DNA from: Mesostigma viride
Lineage: Eukaryota; Streptophyta; Mesostigmatophyceae; Mesostigmatales; Mesostigmataceae
Assembly: GCA_009746045.1 (NCBI GenBank)
Contig: RPFO01000213.1
Coordinates: 6,459,957 to 6,523,956, forward strand
DNA: 64,000 nt
Reading direction: 5' to 3'
Shown in pieces: positions 1 through 10,919 of the stretch. The position numbers and the translations under genes were made by a program. Positions within the stretch are counted from its first letter, which is position 1, and every line of letters begins with the position of its first letter. The notes beneath the pieces are model-generated. The model was given only the letters and a program-made list of their open reading frames with translations, was not told where the DNA came from and did not search any database.

Positions 1-780
1 ACTAGAAGTCGCTGTGCTTAATTGCGATGTGGTAGTTTGATTCAACACATATACTGCCTTGTTGCTGAGAAGTTTTTCAAGGCTTGCTGGTATGTTGCCC
101 GCCATATGTTTCTAATGCTTCAACTCATGTCCAAGTGATCAAGACTGGCTTGGAAACTTGAGCTTGTCATGTTTACATTGTGCTTGTGTTACAACTAAGT
201 TGTGGCTCTTTGCAGTATATGTTTCATATATAACGTAAGGGTTCAGCATCATGGTTTAGCACCGTGGTGGCAGCCGAGCCTCTACTAACGATCATGGATC
301 TAACCTTGGCGAGTATTTGCTTCATATTTCACTCGTTGGACTGAGCTAGCTTTACACCTGCTGTTTGGCCTGCACCATGGTCCCTGGTTGCCAGTTACAT
401 TTTGTCCCCCCCCCCCTGGCAGGCTGCAGGGTCTAGGACTGCGAGGGTGTAACATAGACATGTTGTGGGCACCCTGGGTGCATTTTCAGGGCCAGCCATT
501 ACCTGGCCATGCCTTCTTTCTTGGCATATTGTTGACTTGAGTGCTATTTGGTCACTCGCGTAGCGACCCCCCTGCATTCATAAATCGTAAACAGTTATAC
601 AATGAGCATATTTCATGGATGTTAAGCATTGCAACTCTTGAACATATCATAAATGAACATGGTTCCATACCGTACCCATGGATGTGTTGACATGTGTTAG
701 TTATTACAAATGGTATCCATGCTTAAAAATGTCCTCATTTGAGGACATTTTCTTGGTGATTAGACAATCTGGTTTCATAC
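1..780. other. No gene recognised
   Basis: I see no coding region, RNA gene or clear repeat here apart from a poly-C run near 407-416. Only very short open frames occur. The sequence changes character near 780-850, where similarity to the protease end of the decayed Ty3 element begins, so this may be the flank into which that element was truncated. Confidence 0.5.
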
Positions 781-849
781 GCTCTGCGACCCCTCCCCTT
801 CCCCCGCGGGGACGACGCGTCCACGCGATCGTCCAATTACTGCCAAGGA

Positions 850-1245
850 GTCAAGGATGCTGGACCGCCGGGCGCTCGTGTGTAATACTATGTGCCCTAT
901 ACTCGCGGTCAGGGCACCAAAAGGAACCATCGGGAAACCAAACTACTCGCAGGCGCACGCGAATGTCCACATCCTGCGCGTCCAAAGTCGAGCCCGATGA
1001 TGATGTCCGCTGCGCCCAGCGGTGCGATGGTCGCAGCCAGGTCGAACGGGGTGCCTTGCAGCACACCGCTTTGATCTCTGCCCGACCGGGCGATTGGTGT
1101 TGGCGACCATCCGAGTGGGTCAGATGCACGGCCGTCCGGTGTGGGGGCTGGGCGTCAGGCCCAGCCGGCGCACCAGTGCCGCGTTGAGGAAGGACGTGGA
1201 AGCGCCTGTGTCGACCAAAAACTTGGCATCCATGCGTCCGGTTAG
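850..1245 (-). pseudogene. Protease remnant of an old Ty3-type element
   Basis: Read on the minus strand from about 1240, the sequence encodes an aspartic-protease motif DTGASTSFLN followed by ALVRRLGLTPSPHT, which matches the protease of the younger chromovirus at 6103 (DSGAASSFVSEALVRRLGL). The frame then breaks with a stop. In a second frame near 900-870 it resumes as WFPDGSFWCPDREYR, the counterpart of WFPDSSYWVPERHYR in the young element. Nothing recognisable as reverse transcriptase follows below 850, so the element is truncated. This is the oldest layer of the nested cluster. Confidence 0.75.
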
Positions 1246-2213
1246 TTGGCCGTGTCTGAATATATTATTACATTCTCATATATAAAATATCCCATTACCG
1301 CCAACGGTACCCTATATAAAACCACTAGTGCTAGACGCCTAATAGTAATTTCCCATTACCGCCAACGGCGTCTATGCATGGGGTCAGTGTATGATTCCAA
1401 ACACCCCCCTTACTGCTGATAGCATGATAACAGGGTGACCTGCTACTGTGCAGGACCAATGCACCCTTCGTACTACTGACATCATGATAACAGGGTGACC
1501 TGCTACTGTGCAGGACCAATGCACCCTTGGTATTTGGTACAGATGTGGGGCAAAACAGACACCCCCCCCTTGCCCTACACAGGTGGGCATTCTCAGTCCT
1601 CAGAATGGCTAAGGTGGCCAGCCACTAGGACTGGAAAAGCGCACCGGAATGAACATATTATAAAAATATAATTATTAGTTAAATATACTAATATAGTAAT
1701 ATATATTCATTGAGAATGATAGATTACGGAGGTGAGATAGGCATGCAACATAAGGAAAAACCCGATAACTGGGAGAATAACCCTGAAGAAATTAATAGTA
1801 ATCTGACACAGACATCCAAGGATCACGCCAGCGGCACAAGGTACAACTAACTATACATCACAAAACTACACGCAGCAACAGCGCTGCCGGCCCACCATGC
1901 AGGCCTGGAAGGGATCTAGACCGCATGGGTCGCGACAAAGTCGGCCCGGGTGCGGCGGAATAACACATCAGCCACGGTGCGAGTGAGGGCGAGTGACAGG
2001 CGCTGCCGCCAATACGAGGACCACGTGCGGGCCGACCACGGGGCGGTCTGACCCTCGAGGTCGAGGCGGTCTTCACGGCGCTGGCAGCACTCGTGGAAAA
2101 ACAGTAATATATATTATAGTATACTTCCCAGCGGCAAACTCGTAACCGGCCACTGCTGGTGACTCAAAGGTCGCACGCTGTCCGGAGGCTAGTCGCGAGC
2201 CTCGATCTCATTG
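1246..2213. other. Non-coding insert region inside the old Ty3 relic
   Basis: This stretch separates the protease relic from the gag zinc-knuckle relic of the same minus-strand element, a spacing too large for a gag-protease junction. It includes an AT-rich block (about 1650-1740), two copies of CCCATTACCGCCAACGG (about 1291-1307 and 1350-1366) and a 60-bp-period duplication at 1423-1528. It probably holds later small insertions, but I can identify none. Confidence 0.4.
1423..1528. repeat. Direct repeat, 46 bp with 60-bp period
   Basis: The block beginning CATGATAACAGGGTGACC and ending AATGCACCCTT is present at 1423-1468 and again at 1483-1528 with no visible mismatch. It is separated by a short spacer that differs slightly from the following sequence. 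It is a two-copy tandem duplication. Confidence 0.85.
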
Positions 2214-2666
2214 ACCGCGCGCAGCACGCCCTTGGTAGAACTCATCGCTGGCGGCCGCGGCTGCTGCATGGTGCTGAGTCGTGAACTGCCTGCTGGCGCC
2301 CGCTCATCCGCGTTGCGGGGCCGTCTTCCCTTGGGCCGGAGGAGTCCGGGCGACTGCCGAACGCCGGGCCCGAAAACCTGGGCTCGGTCTCCCCCGTGCC
2401 ACGTCCAGCGTGCCTGCTATGGACTTTGGGGCAGTCGCGCCTGAGGTGACCCACCTCAAAGCACATGAAGCAACGGGCTTTACTCGCGTCGATAGCGTTG
2501 AGGCCATGGTCAGCGTTCCCGTCCTCCAGGTCATCGGGGGAGTCATCGTTCTCCTCGCCGTCGTGCGGGGGACCTGATCGGTATAGAACCGACGCACCGA
2601 TGGTGCGCGCCCGCGAGCCACGACGTCGGCCACCTGCAGAAGATATCTCTGGATATTCAAGATGTC
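2214..2666 (-). pseudogene. Gag C-terminal part with zinc knuckle, old Ty3-type element
   Basis: On the minus strand the frame entering at 2666 reads through ILNIQRYLLQVADVVARGR and, further on, CFMCFEVGHLRRDC, a CCHC zinc knuckle (C-X2-C-X4-H-X4-C) of a retroelement nucleocapsid. The same gag resumes at 11835 on the far side of chromovirus element A. The 5-bp target duplication ATGTC lies on both sides, which shows that element A inserted into this gag. Several frame changes make it a relic. Confidence 0.8.
2662..2666. repeat. Target-site duplication of element A (left)
   Basis: ATGTC abuts the 5' LTR at 2667 and recurs at 11835-11839 directly after the 3' LTR. A 5-bp duplication is usual for Ty3-type integrases. 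Confidence 0.95.
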
Positions 2667-3209
2667 TGTTACGTCGCGTAACAATTCGTTGTAGTTACGG
2701 ACGTAAATTAGGTCTTTTGCCTCGGTTGTCCCTAGGTTTACGTGTAGTTCCTACCGGGACATTATTGTCCTCGTAACAGTACTGTGGTACATTGGGTGCC
2801 TTTGGGCGCCGCGCCGCGTACTTTATTAGTGGTCCTCATCCTTTGGTAGAATGTAGTGGACCAGCGTGCATCTGTAGGCGAGGGCCAGGTCGGCCCGAGC
2901 GTGTTGGACCGTTGGTGACCATTTATGCACGTTCCACCCCTCGTGTGTGCACTCGGCGTGTGTTAAATGAATTAACACATATAGGCTTGGGTCACGGCAG
3001 TGTAGTTGTGTTTCCTTCCTCTATTCCTGGAGTAAACGGGTTGTGTAAATGGCTTATGGCGTATTATAGTAACACTTACGTTAATGCATTGAGATCTGGA
3101 TCGTCTCGTTCGTCTTTCGCTAGGGGTTTAACTAGAGGTGGCTTGACTAGTTTAGGTAGCATCAGGCCAGGTAGAGGTAGAGGTAGTGGTAGATACCCGA
3201 GGCGTAACA
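2667..3209 (+). repeat. 5' LTR of element A
   Basis: 543 bp, beginning TGTTACG and ending CGTAACA. It matches 11292-11834 base for base apart from about one substitution. The first 17 bases form a perfect palindrome (TGTTACG-TCG-CGTAACA), so the 5' end contains an extra copy of the LTR's own 3' terminal heptamer. Confidence 0.97.
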
Positions 3210-3210
3210 A

Positions 3211-3222
3211 TGGACTCGGAGG
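3211..3222 (+). promoter_or_regulatory. Primer-binding site, element A
   Basis: TGGACTCGGAGG starts one base after the LTR. TGG is the complement of the CCA end of a tRNA primer. The identical string occurs on the minus strand at 23583-23594 next to the 5' LTR of element B. I cannot assign the tRNA species. Confidence 0.75.
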
Positions 3223-3733
3223 AATTTTAGGTAGAGAACCAGACGACGATCCCCTGCAACATACGTCATTGAATCAACCCTTCCGCGTCCGGGAAAATGA
3301 AGACGACACCTACTTGACAGGTAATGGGCGGGTCGCCTGCAAGCTGGGGGGTAGTGCTGCCCGATTCGGGACACGCCCTGCCTAGAAGATAGACCTGCTC
3401 GAAGCGGAAAATCCTTTTATAGATAGCTCCTTTTCCTTGTTTGTTTTCTTGAGACATGTGGCCTACTGTCGTAGATAGGTGATGGTTTTGGTTCTACGTT
3501 AGAGAGACGACTAGCGTCTCGTAGATTACACTTTTCTGCATTCTTGCCTGCGTTGTATTTAGACGACCCATCGCCAGACGCAGAATTCTTGAACCGGATA
3601 CTTACGACCACCTGGCGCTGGAAACCTCGTCCCTGCGTGCGTCGTCAATCTGGTTCGGTTTCAGACACCCGAGATAAGTCGCCTTCCCTCGTTCTCCTTA
3701 TTTGACTACTCAAGACCTACCAGGTGCGTTAAC

Positions 3734-4137
3734 ATGAGCCAGCGACGTCCTTTTCCTGCCCTTCTCATTCGACTAGTAATAATAGTTTAGCGAAGTATTA
3801 CGTTGTTATTACCCCTCAATGGGCATCTATTTTCTTATCGTGGGCCGATGCTAGGAAGTTCGTTCAGTCACGTGCTTATAACGTCTCCAAATATAAGAAG
3901 TTTATGTCCTTTGAAGAAGCTCAGACCTACCTCTTAAAGCATAGTGAATCAGATTTGGGTCTCCATTCTCGTCCTTCTCCTCATGCTCGTCCTGCAGTAG
4001 ATAGTCTTGTTTTTGTTACACCACCTCCATCTCCTCCTTCGTCTCCCCCTAAACGGGCTGCATCCTCATCTAGCTTAGATACGCCTCTCACCTTAGAGTT
4101 CGGTTCCCTATCCATTACTGTTGCTAAAAAGGATTGA
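3734..4137 (+). pseudogene. ORF0: leader protein with RNase H1 N-terminal-like domain (broken)
   Basis: From ATG at 3734 (MSQRR...) the start matches ORF0 of element B, but the frame is lost near 3760-3790. In the second frame it continues as KYYVVITPQWASIFLSW, then YKKFMSFEEA, and ends with a serine/proline-rich tail closing at 4137 (SITVAKKD). The YYVV...IFLSW...YKKF..FEEA pattern is that of the RNase H1 N-terminal hybrid-binding domain (Cauli_VI/viroplasmin family), which binds RNA-DNA hybrids. Protein identity to the element B copy is only about 70%, far less than for pol, yet the domain pattern is kept. Confidence 0.7.
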
Positions 4138-4260
4138 TTTAAATTGTTTCCTTCTTTTAGGACACTAAAAGCTTTTTCTTTTCTTTCCTTGCCTTAAATT
4201 AGGCCTTGTCCTTTATCCTTGTTGCTTTCAGTTAGATTCCTAATCATTTACTTAATTAAA

Positions 4261-5990
4261 ATGGATCCAGTGGGTGGTAACATGTCGCCTATACCTACCA
4301 ACACTCCTACTATGAATAATAATAATAATAATACTAACAACAATAACAACACTCGTGGTAACCGACGGGACTCACTTGAAACGGTGCACCATCTCACTCC
4401 TCAAGGTAATCTGCGTACCTCACCTCCTTCTCCTGTTACTGGTGGTCGCCGTCGTCCCTCACTTACCCCTCCTACCTATGAACAACGTATGCAAGTCAGA
4501 TTTAGTGATGACCCTTCCCTTACCTTGAACCAGGCCCCTGCCCCTCCTGCAACCTTGGCTCAACCCTCCAGCAGGTCCTCACTAACTAACAATGTTCTAG
4601 GCCTCCTTCCCACCCTGTGCCTTCCATGCCTGCTTTTAACACGGGTCGTACCTCTGCCCCTGTCGGCCCTTCTGGGCGCCCTAGTGCAGTTCCCTTTTAC
4701 CCACCTGCTTCCTGGTCCTACCCTGAGACGGCCTATGAGGCAGCCCAGGTCCCTACCCGTGTGGCTGATTTAGAAGTTAATAGTGATTTCAGCACCATGC
4801 CTCTAGATGACAGAAATTATGATCATTTTGCCTACTCCTCTCTTCGTGAGCAATATACTGTACCTTCTCCTATGGGCACCAGCCTGAAACGGTGGCCCCT
4901 TCTAGACCCCTACCCAAACTTTCCTCTTCCTTCCTTCTATCCCGCTTATGTAGCAGTGGAAGATAGTGGCCCTATGGGAAAAACTGACTCTTCTAATCCC
5001 CCTAAGCCCCCTGCTCTTCCCCTCTTTGCTAACCTTCCCAAGCTGGATGTCAAGTCTACCCCTCAACAGTTTTTCACCTTTATTATGTTGCTTACCCAGA
5101 ACACAGAGTCGTGGCAGAATCATAATAGATGGCGTCTCTCTGATGCTGTATTAGTTCCTCACTATCTTACAACCTGCATTACTCCTGAGCTTGCTAACCT
5201 CATTCAGTGTGAGTCTTTGGCCTCTCATGCCTACCCTAACTCTGTAGCAGAATTGTTTAAGCGTTTAGAGAACCATTTAGTCCCTCCTGATTCAGATTGG
5301 CAGGATAGATTAGCCTTTGGTACCTTGCAGCAGGGTACTAAATCATTTAAGGAGTATATGAAAGAGTTTGATGCTCAGATGGTACGAATTAGGGATTTGT
5401 CGGGTGCAGAAGTACGTGCTCGCTTCCTCCAAGGCCTCAGTAGACCTTTATTACGTGAAGTCAAGCGCCAGTTCTCTGCCTACCGTTTTACTGATCTGCC
5501 CCTCAAGCATGTGCGCCAGCATCTCTTGCGAGTAGCAGATTTCTTCACCACTCCTTCTCTCCCTACCCGTTCCCGTATTAATAATATTATCCTTACCCCT
5601 GAGGAGGAGAACTCCTATGTAGAAGAATTAGATATCTGCGTTGCTGATCTTCAGCTCTTGATGTCTCTCATATCACATGCTATCATTGTAAGGAAGTAGG
5701 TCATCTTAAACGTGAGTGCCCCAAGTTCCTTTCGGGTGCTCCCCCTCATCCCGACGCTCGCCCTCCTCGTACCCCTCAGCGTGCTCCTATTCGTCCTACT
5801 TCAGGACGCATTCCCTCAGCTACCCCTAGTAGGCTGAATGCTGTGCAGGCAGGACCCCCAGGGTTCCCCTATGATAATCAGGCTCCCGCACCCTCTTCGC
5901 TCCCTCGTGACCCTCCAGCAGTGGCTTTTTCGCCAGGGTCTTCTTCGGGGTTAGTTCCTATGGATTTGGGGGGGGAGGGGGAACAGTAGG
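4261..5990 (+). pseudogene. gag of element A (frameshifted)
   Basis: Starts at ATG 4261 (MDPVGGNMSPIPT), with an Asn-rich stretch, a disordered Pro/Ser segment and a capsid-like region containing DWQDRLAFGTLQQGTKSF and EVRARFLQGLSRPLLREVK. A CCHC zinc knuckle (CYHCKEVGHLKREC) is encoded around 5675-5725. Compared with element B, one base is missing near 4591 (AATGTTCTA against AATGCTTCTA) and another near 5650, so three frames are needed to follow the protein. Gag forms the virus-like particle and binds the RNA. It ends at a G8-A-G5 tract at 5968-5981. Confidence 0.85.
5968..5981 (+). promoter_or_regulatory. Internal G-tract at the gag/protease junction, element A
   Basis: G8-A-G5. It resembles the polypurine tract that abuts the 3' LTR (G8-A-G2, 11281-11291) and lies exactly where the gag frame ends and the protease frame takes over. 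It could be a frameshift site, an extra plus-strand priming site, or both; function is inferred. Confidence 0.4.
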
Positions 5991-6102
5991 CCTGTCAGCC
6001 GGGGGTAACCTGGACAGGTCCTTAGATAGTACCCCAGATAAAAATTTTTGCCTGCCTGTTTTTATAACCTCTGTAGGAGCTGAATCTTCCCTACCACTAC
6101 GT

Positions 6103-8484
6103 GTGCGTCCTCTTATGTTCTTGAATGGTGGTTTAACCGTTCCCCACACTGTTGTAGACCCTTTCTTGCATGCTGATGAACTTTTGAATGTCTCTGTGTT
6201 GGTAGATAGCGGTGCGGCTAGCTCCTTTGTGAGCGAGGCCCTAGTTAGGCGTTTAGGACTAGTCCCTACCCCTCACACCAAACCTGTCACTGTTCATTAT
6301 GCTGATGGTCGCACCAGTCATTCCCCGGGTACGGTGTCCCTTCCCCTGGTCATACAAGGACGTACTGTCAACCTGACGGCCACTATAGGCCCTATCACTA
6401 CCGCTGATGTATTACTAGGATTAGATTGGCACCAGGATAATAAGATTACTATTAATTATGATACCATGGTCATTTGGTTTCCAGATAGCTCTTACTGGGT
6501 ACCGGAACGTCATTATAGATTGGAAAATTTATCCTTGGTAGATATTACTCCTCCTACACCTGTTGATCCTCCTGTAAGACCTATACCTGAAGTATTAATG
6601 TCCAATGATGAGTTGCGTTCTGAATTAAAGGAATATGGATATTTATTATGTATGTTCCTTCAGTTAGAAGTACAGGAGATACCTATCACTAATAATAGTG
6701 TGGATATAGATATAAACACAGTGGATACAATAGGAGTGGGATTTACTGAAAATGAAATAGTAAGATACATGGCTGTGATAGATTCCTCAAAAGTTTTTGA
6801 AGAAAAGACTCCTTCTTATCCTCCTCCTCGTTCTGTTTTACACCGTGTAGTTATCAAGGACGGTGCAGTTCCTACGCACTCTCCGATGTATAGAATGGGC
6901 CCTACCGAGTTAAAGGAACTAAAACAGATTTTAGTGTCACTATTAGAAGCAGGATTGATAGAGCCTAGTAACTCTCCCTACTCAGCTGGTGTCCTGTTAG
7001 TTCCTAAGCCAAATGGCAAGTTTCGCCTAGTTACTGATTATAGGAAGTTGAATGATATTACTGTGAAGTCTAAATACCCTCTACCTCGTATTGATGATAT
7101 ATTTAATAAGGTTAAAGGTTCCACTTGTTTCACAGTACTGGATTGTGCGGATGGTTTTTGGCAGTTGCGGATAGCTCCTGAGGATTGCCATAAAACCGCC
7201 TTTGCTACCCCTTTTGGTCATTACCAGTTTAGAGTAGCGGCTATGGGACTCTGTAACTCGCCTGCCTCTTTTCAAATGTTAATGAATGAAGTGCTTAGAC
7301 CTGTTATGGGAAATTCTCACCTTCCTCAGGTGTCCTCTGATTTAAAGGATCCTTCCTTCTCCTCTGTTTCTTTATCTGAGCATGACCGTTCTTGTGCTCA
7401 AGCTTACTTAGATGATATTCTTATTTACTCTCCTGATTTTGAAACGCACCTACGTGATTTAAAGAAAGTATTAGAAATAATGGCTGAAAATTCTTTGTGG
7501 GCGCGCCGTGCTAAAGTTCGTTCGGGTAGGAGTGTCCCATTTTTAGGGCACGTTCTGTCAGATGCCGGGGTCGCTACCGACCCGGATAAAACTAAGTCAA
7601 TTCAGGAATGGCCTACTCCTACCGACGTTAAAGGTGTACGTAGTTTTCTAGGAATTGCTTCTTACTATAGGCGTTTTATCCCGCGTTTCGCAACTATAGC
7701 AGCCCCTATTAATCATTTATTAAAGAAGGATATCCCCTTTGTTTGGAGTAGTGAATGTCAGTCGGCTTTTCAGTGTCTAAAATCCCTACTCCTTTCCCCT
7801 CCTGTACTCATCCTACCGGATACTACTAAACCCTTTGTGGTAGCTACAGATGCTAGTAAGGTAGCTATAGGGGGCGTCCTTCTCCAGGATCAGGGTCAGG
7901 GCTTACAGCCAATTGAGTATATCTCTAGGACAATGCTCCCTGCGGAGCGTAACTATCCCGTACACCAGCAGGAACTCTTAGCGGTGGTGTATTGTTGCCA
8001 CGCGTGGCAGCACTTTCTTAAAGGTGCTCAATTTGATGTCTGCCTGAATGAACCCTGTGAGCTAGATCCTTATAGGTTAGTTATCCAAACGGATCACCGT
8101 CCCCTTACCCATCTTCTCTCCCAACCCAACCTTACCCCTCGGCAAGCGCGCTGGATGGAATTTTTAGCACAGTTTTCCCCTTTTAAACTTCAGTATGTTA
8201 AGGGTGTAGATAACATAGTACCAGATGCACTCTCTCGTCGTGCAGATTACTCCTTTTTCGAGGACCTTGATGTTCTCAATACTACTCTAGTTCCTACTAC
8301 TATGGGTGTAACCCCTTATGGTGAACTACCTGATGATGAATCCTATGCCTACCTCTTTCATACAGCTGTTCGCATGCCTGATCTCCTTTCTCACGTAGGA
8401 CTCTCTCTCCCGTGTGAGGCCCTTCCCGTGGCCTCGGTGGGGGGGAGGGGAAAAATAAAATTTCTATACCGCTTAGCCATATAG
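6103..8484 (+). CDS. pol: Protease-reverse transcriptase-RNase H polyprotein, element A
   Basis: An intact 793-residue frame; the true translation probably enters from gag by frameshifting. Protease: VLVDSGAAS, with catalytic Asp at about residue 35. Reverse transcriptase: LVPKPNGKFRLVTDYRKLND, then LDCADGFWQLRI near residue 346 and the catalytic YLDD at about 435 (AYLDDILIYS). RNase H of Ty3 type: VVATDASKVAIGG, HQQELLAVVY, QTDHRPL, and DALSRR at the end. It makes the cDNA in cytoplasmic particles. The frame ends just after a G7-A-G4 tract, and integrase continues in the -1 frame. All catalytic residues I can identify are present. Confidence 0.95.
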   Translation: MRPLMFLNGGLTVPHTVVDPFLHADELLNVSVLVDSGAASSFVSEALVRRLGLVPTPHTKPVTVHYADGRTSHSPGTVSLPLVIQGRTVNLTATIGPITTADVLLGLDWHQDNKITINYDTMVIWFPDSSYWVPERHYRLENLSLVDITPPTPVDPPVRPIPEVLMSNDELRSELKEYGYLLCMFLQLEVQEIPITNNSVDIDINTVDTIGVGFTENEIVRYMAVIDSSKVFEEKTPSYPPPRSVLHRVVIKDGAVPTHSPMYRMGPTELKELKQILVSLLEAGLIEPSNSPYSAGVLLVPKPNGKFRLVTDYRKLNDITVKSKYPLPRIDDIFNKVKGSTCFTVLDCADGFWQLRIAPEDCHKTAFATPFGHYQFRVAAMGLCNSPASFQMLMNEVLRPVMGNSHLPQVSSDLKDPSFSSVSLSEHDRSCAQAYLDDILIYSPDFETHLRDLKKVLEIMAENSLWARRAKVRSGRSVPFLGHVLSDAGVATDPDKTKSIQEWPTPTDVKGVRSFLGIASYYRRFIPRFATIAAPINHLLKKDIPFVWSSECQSAFQCLKSLLLSPPVLILPDTTKPFVVATDASKVAIGGVLLQDQGQGLQPIEYISRTMLPAERNYPVHQQELLAVVYCCHAWQHFLKGAQFDVCLNEPCELDPYRLVIQTDHRPLTHLLSQPNLTPRQARWMEFLAQFSPFKLQYVKGVDNIVPDALSRRADYSFFEDLDVLNTTLVPTTMGVTPYGELPDDESYAYLFHTAVRMPDLLSHVGLSLPCEALPVASVGGRGKIKFLYRLAI
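8439..8450 (+). promoter_or_regulatory. G7-A-G4 tract at the RNase H/integrase frame junction, element A
   Basis: In the RT frame the codons are GTG GGG GGG AGG, giving the heptamer G GGG GGG. A -1 slip there enters the frame that leads uninterrupted into integrase. The same tract with the same length and frame relation is present in element B at 18410-18421 (minus). It also resembles the polypurine tract. Confidence 0.5.
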
Positions 8485-10120
8485 CGACTAGGTCAGGAAA
8501 GTCTTATGAAAACATAGTCCCTCTAGGACCTCCCCTTCTCTTTGGCAAGGCGGTAGGAGATCTCTTTAAACCTGTTCTGGATACCTCTGTAGCGATGCCT
8601 ACCTCTGATCTTGAACGCCTTATTAGTAGATTTACGGCCACTGAGCCGGAAGCATTAGCTGCCATTGCTGCACATCCCCAACAATTAGGCAAGCACCCTT
8701 GTAAATTTGTAGGTGGGTTTTTATATGTGCAGATAGCAGATTCTCCCCCTCAATGGCGCCTGTATGTCCCTCCTATCTGTCGCTCCTCCTTGCTCTTTGA
8801 GTTGCATGACTTAGCTGCTCATCAGGGTGGTAAACGGGTACGGGACCTAGTAGCCCGCTCTTATTACTGGCCTTCCCTTTATAAGGATGTAGATGAGTAT
8901 GTTAGAACTTGTCAATCTTGCCAGGAGATGAAACCCAATAACGTAGGACAGATAGCAGAACCTAGGACCTTGCCTGACCCATCATGCCGTGGGATTCTAT
9001 CATGATGGATTTTGTAGGACCTTTTAGAAAGAATGATAGGGGCAATGCCCAGATCCTTGTGTTCATAGATCGTTTTACTCGTATGTGCCATCTCGTGCCG
9101 TGTCCTTTAGAACTCACAGCACGTGATTGCGCACGCCTATACCTCAATAATGTATACAGATATCATGGTTTGAGTAGGCAGTTTATTAGTGATAAGGATA
9201 AGTTATTTACCTCAGATTTTTGGCAGCAGTTTTTCGCTGCCATCGGTACCAAGGTTACCTACGGTACTGCCTACCACTCCTCCTCCTCTCATTTAGTAGA
9301 GCGTCTTAATAGGGTAGTGGAAGAAGCGCTTAGGCACTATGTTAATGGCTCGGGAAGTGATTGGGAGGATTATTTATGTTTGGTAGAGTTCTCCCTCAAC
9401 AATTGTCCCCAAGCTGCGCATGGATATACGCCCTTCTTCCTAGATACTGGTAGACAGCCTCTTACTCCTACCTCTCTCTTAGCTAGTCCTCTACGGGACA
9501 AGGATGATGTGTCCCGAGATACTGTAGAAGGTGTACAGTCCTTACTAGATAGAATGAAAACTGCTCATGACCACGCGATCTCAGGGTACCAAAAAGCTCA
9601 GTCTAAGTACCTTGCTAGGTTGCGTGCCTCCTTAGATAGAAGAGCACCTGAGATAGAAATAGGAGATCTAGTATTAGTAGAAGGCCCCCGTGTTGGCCGT
9701 TTTGCTCATAAGTTTGAAGCAGAACTTAAGGTCAAACTTAGGCCCGCCTTCTTAGGACCCTTCCATGTTTTGTCTAGAGTAGGAAATTTCCTATATAAAG
9801 TCGATATCCCTACCTCTTGGCAGACACATTCGAACACCTTCCATAGGAGCCAGCTGAAACTGTACCACCCTAGTACGTTCGCTGGTAGAGAGCTAGCGCC
9901 TGCCCCTTTAGAGCATAACCCTGACACTGGGGAAGTAGAAGACGAAGTAGAAAGCATCGTGGCCCATAGAGATATCAAAAAGGGCCGCGGTACCCAGCGT
10001 CAGTACAAAGTGAAGTGGATGTATGCTCGTAGTGAAGTAGATAAGGTCTGGTATACGGAGAGTGAGCTAGATGGGTGTAGTCGCCTGCTGCAGGAATATA
10101 AAACCCTGCACAAGCTCTAG
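8452..10120 (+). pseudogene. pol: Integrase with C-terminal chromodomain, element A (one frame break)
   Basis: The N-terminal zinc domain has HDLAAH and CQSCQE (HHCC). The catalytic core has MMDFVGPF, FISDKDKLF and HLVERLNR, supplying D, D and E. A GPY/F-type module follows (FLGPFHVLSRVGN, then SNTFHRSQLKLYHP). The last about 60 residues form a chromodomain (VESIVAHRDIKKG, QYKVKWMY, VWYTESELDG, LLQEYKTLH), which places the element among the chromoviruses, whose chromodomains steer insertion to marked chromatin. One C is missing near 8980 relative to element B (CCCATC against CCCCATC), splitting the frame at about 8984-9005. Otherwise complete. Confidence 0.92.
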
Positions 10121-10146
10121 CAGTAGACCTTCTCCTCTCTTATGTT

Positions 10147-10919
10147 ATGTCTGCTGTCGACGGGTGGTTGGTTGTCCCCCCCTCCGCAGCCGTCATGTCA
10201 GAGCCTACCCCTCCGGCTGAGAGCTCGCTGCCGTCCCCGCCCCTACCGGACCCTGAGCTGTATTTCGAGGCCCTTCCGGGCCGCTGGGTGTCGCGGTCCA
10301 GTTATCCGGGTGGCGTTGTGCAGCCGGCCCTCCAGGCCCAACATGCGAGTTTAGTCAGGGCGGCCCTCTTTGGGGTCACGTGGTACGGTCCTTCCCCTGA
10401 CGAGCCGCATCAGCTTGTTTTGCACGGGTTCGACGATGCCGGGCACTGTTTGTTAGGGTGTGGTTCCCGCTGTCCAGCCTTGGGACAGATAGATGCGGTT
10501 CTCCAGTGCTCCCGTGTGTTCTCCTACCTTTCTACCCCTGTGGGCCGCTCCTGCCTACGGGATGTGTTCCCCTGGCTTCCGGCTGAGGGTGAGGCTGAGG
10601 TAGATGAGAACCCCTGCGACCTTCTGCGGGCCGTAGAATTCATGGAGATAGCTGATCAGTCGGTGGGATTAGCAGTTGGTGGTCCTGCCCCTACGGGCGC
10701 CCCATCCGAGGTACATTATACCTCGTCTTCCGCAGCATTTTCGTTCTTACGCAGCATAGGTATTACTGGGCCTTTCTGGGCCTTTTTCCTGACGGTGTGT
10801 GGGCCGATGTTTTCCTCACTGTAGATAGGCATGACAATGTCGAGGATGTGGCCCACTACCAGGCCTACCTGGAGGTCCTGCTGGCCTCTCGTGGCACCTA
10901 TCAGACGGATGGCCACTAG
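10147..10919 (+). pseudogene. ORF3 of element A, internally deleted
   Basis: Downstream of the chromodomain a third frame starts at ATG 10147 (MSAVDGWLVV). About 190 residues match the N-terminal part of ORF3 in element B (LPDPELYFEALPGRW, HQLVLHGFDDAGHCLLGCGS). At about 10725 it jumps directly to the C-terminal part, out of frame, so the Pro/Ala-rich middle is lost (about 1.6 kb). The remaining C-terminal codons run to 10919 in another frame. I recognise no family and see no signal peptide or membrane helix. Confidence 0.7.
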
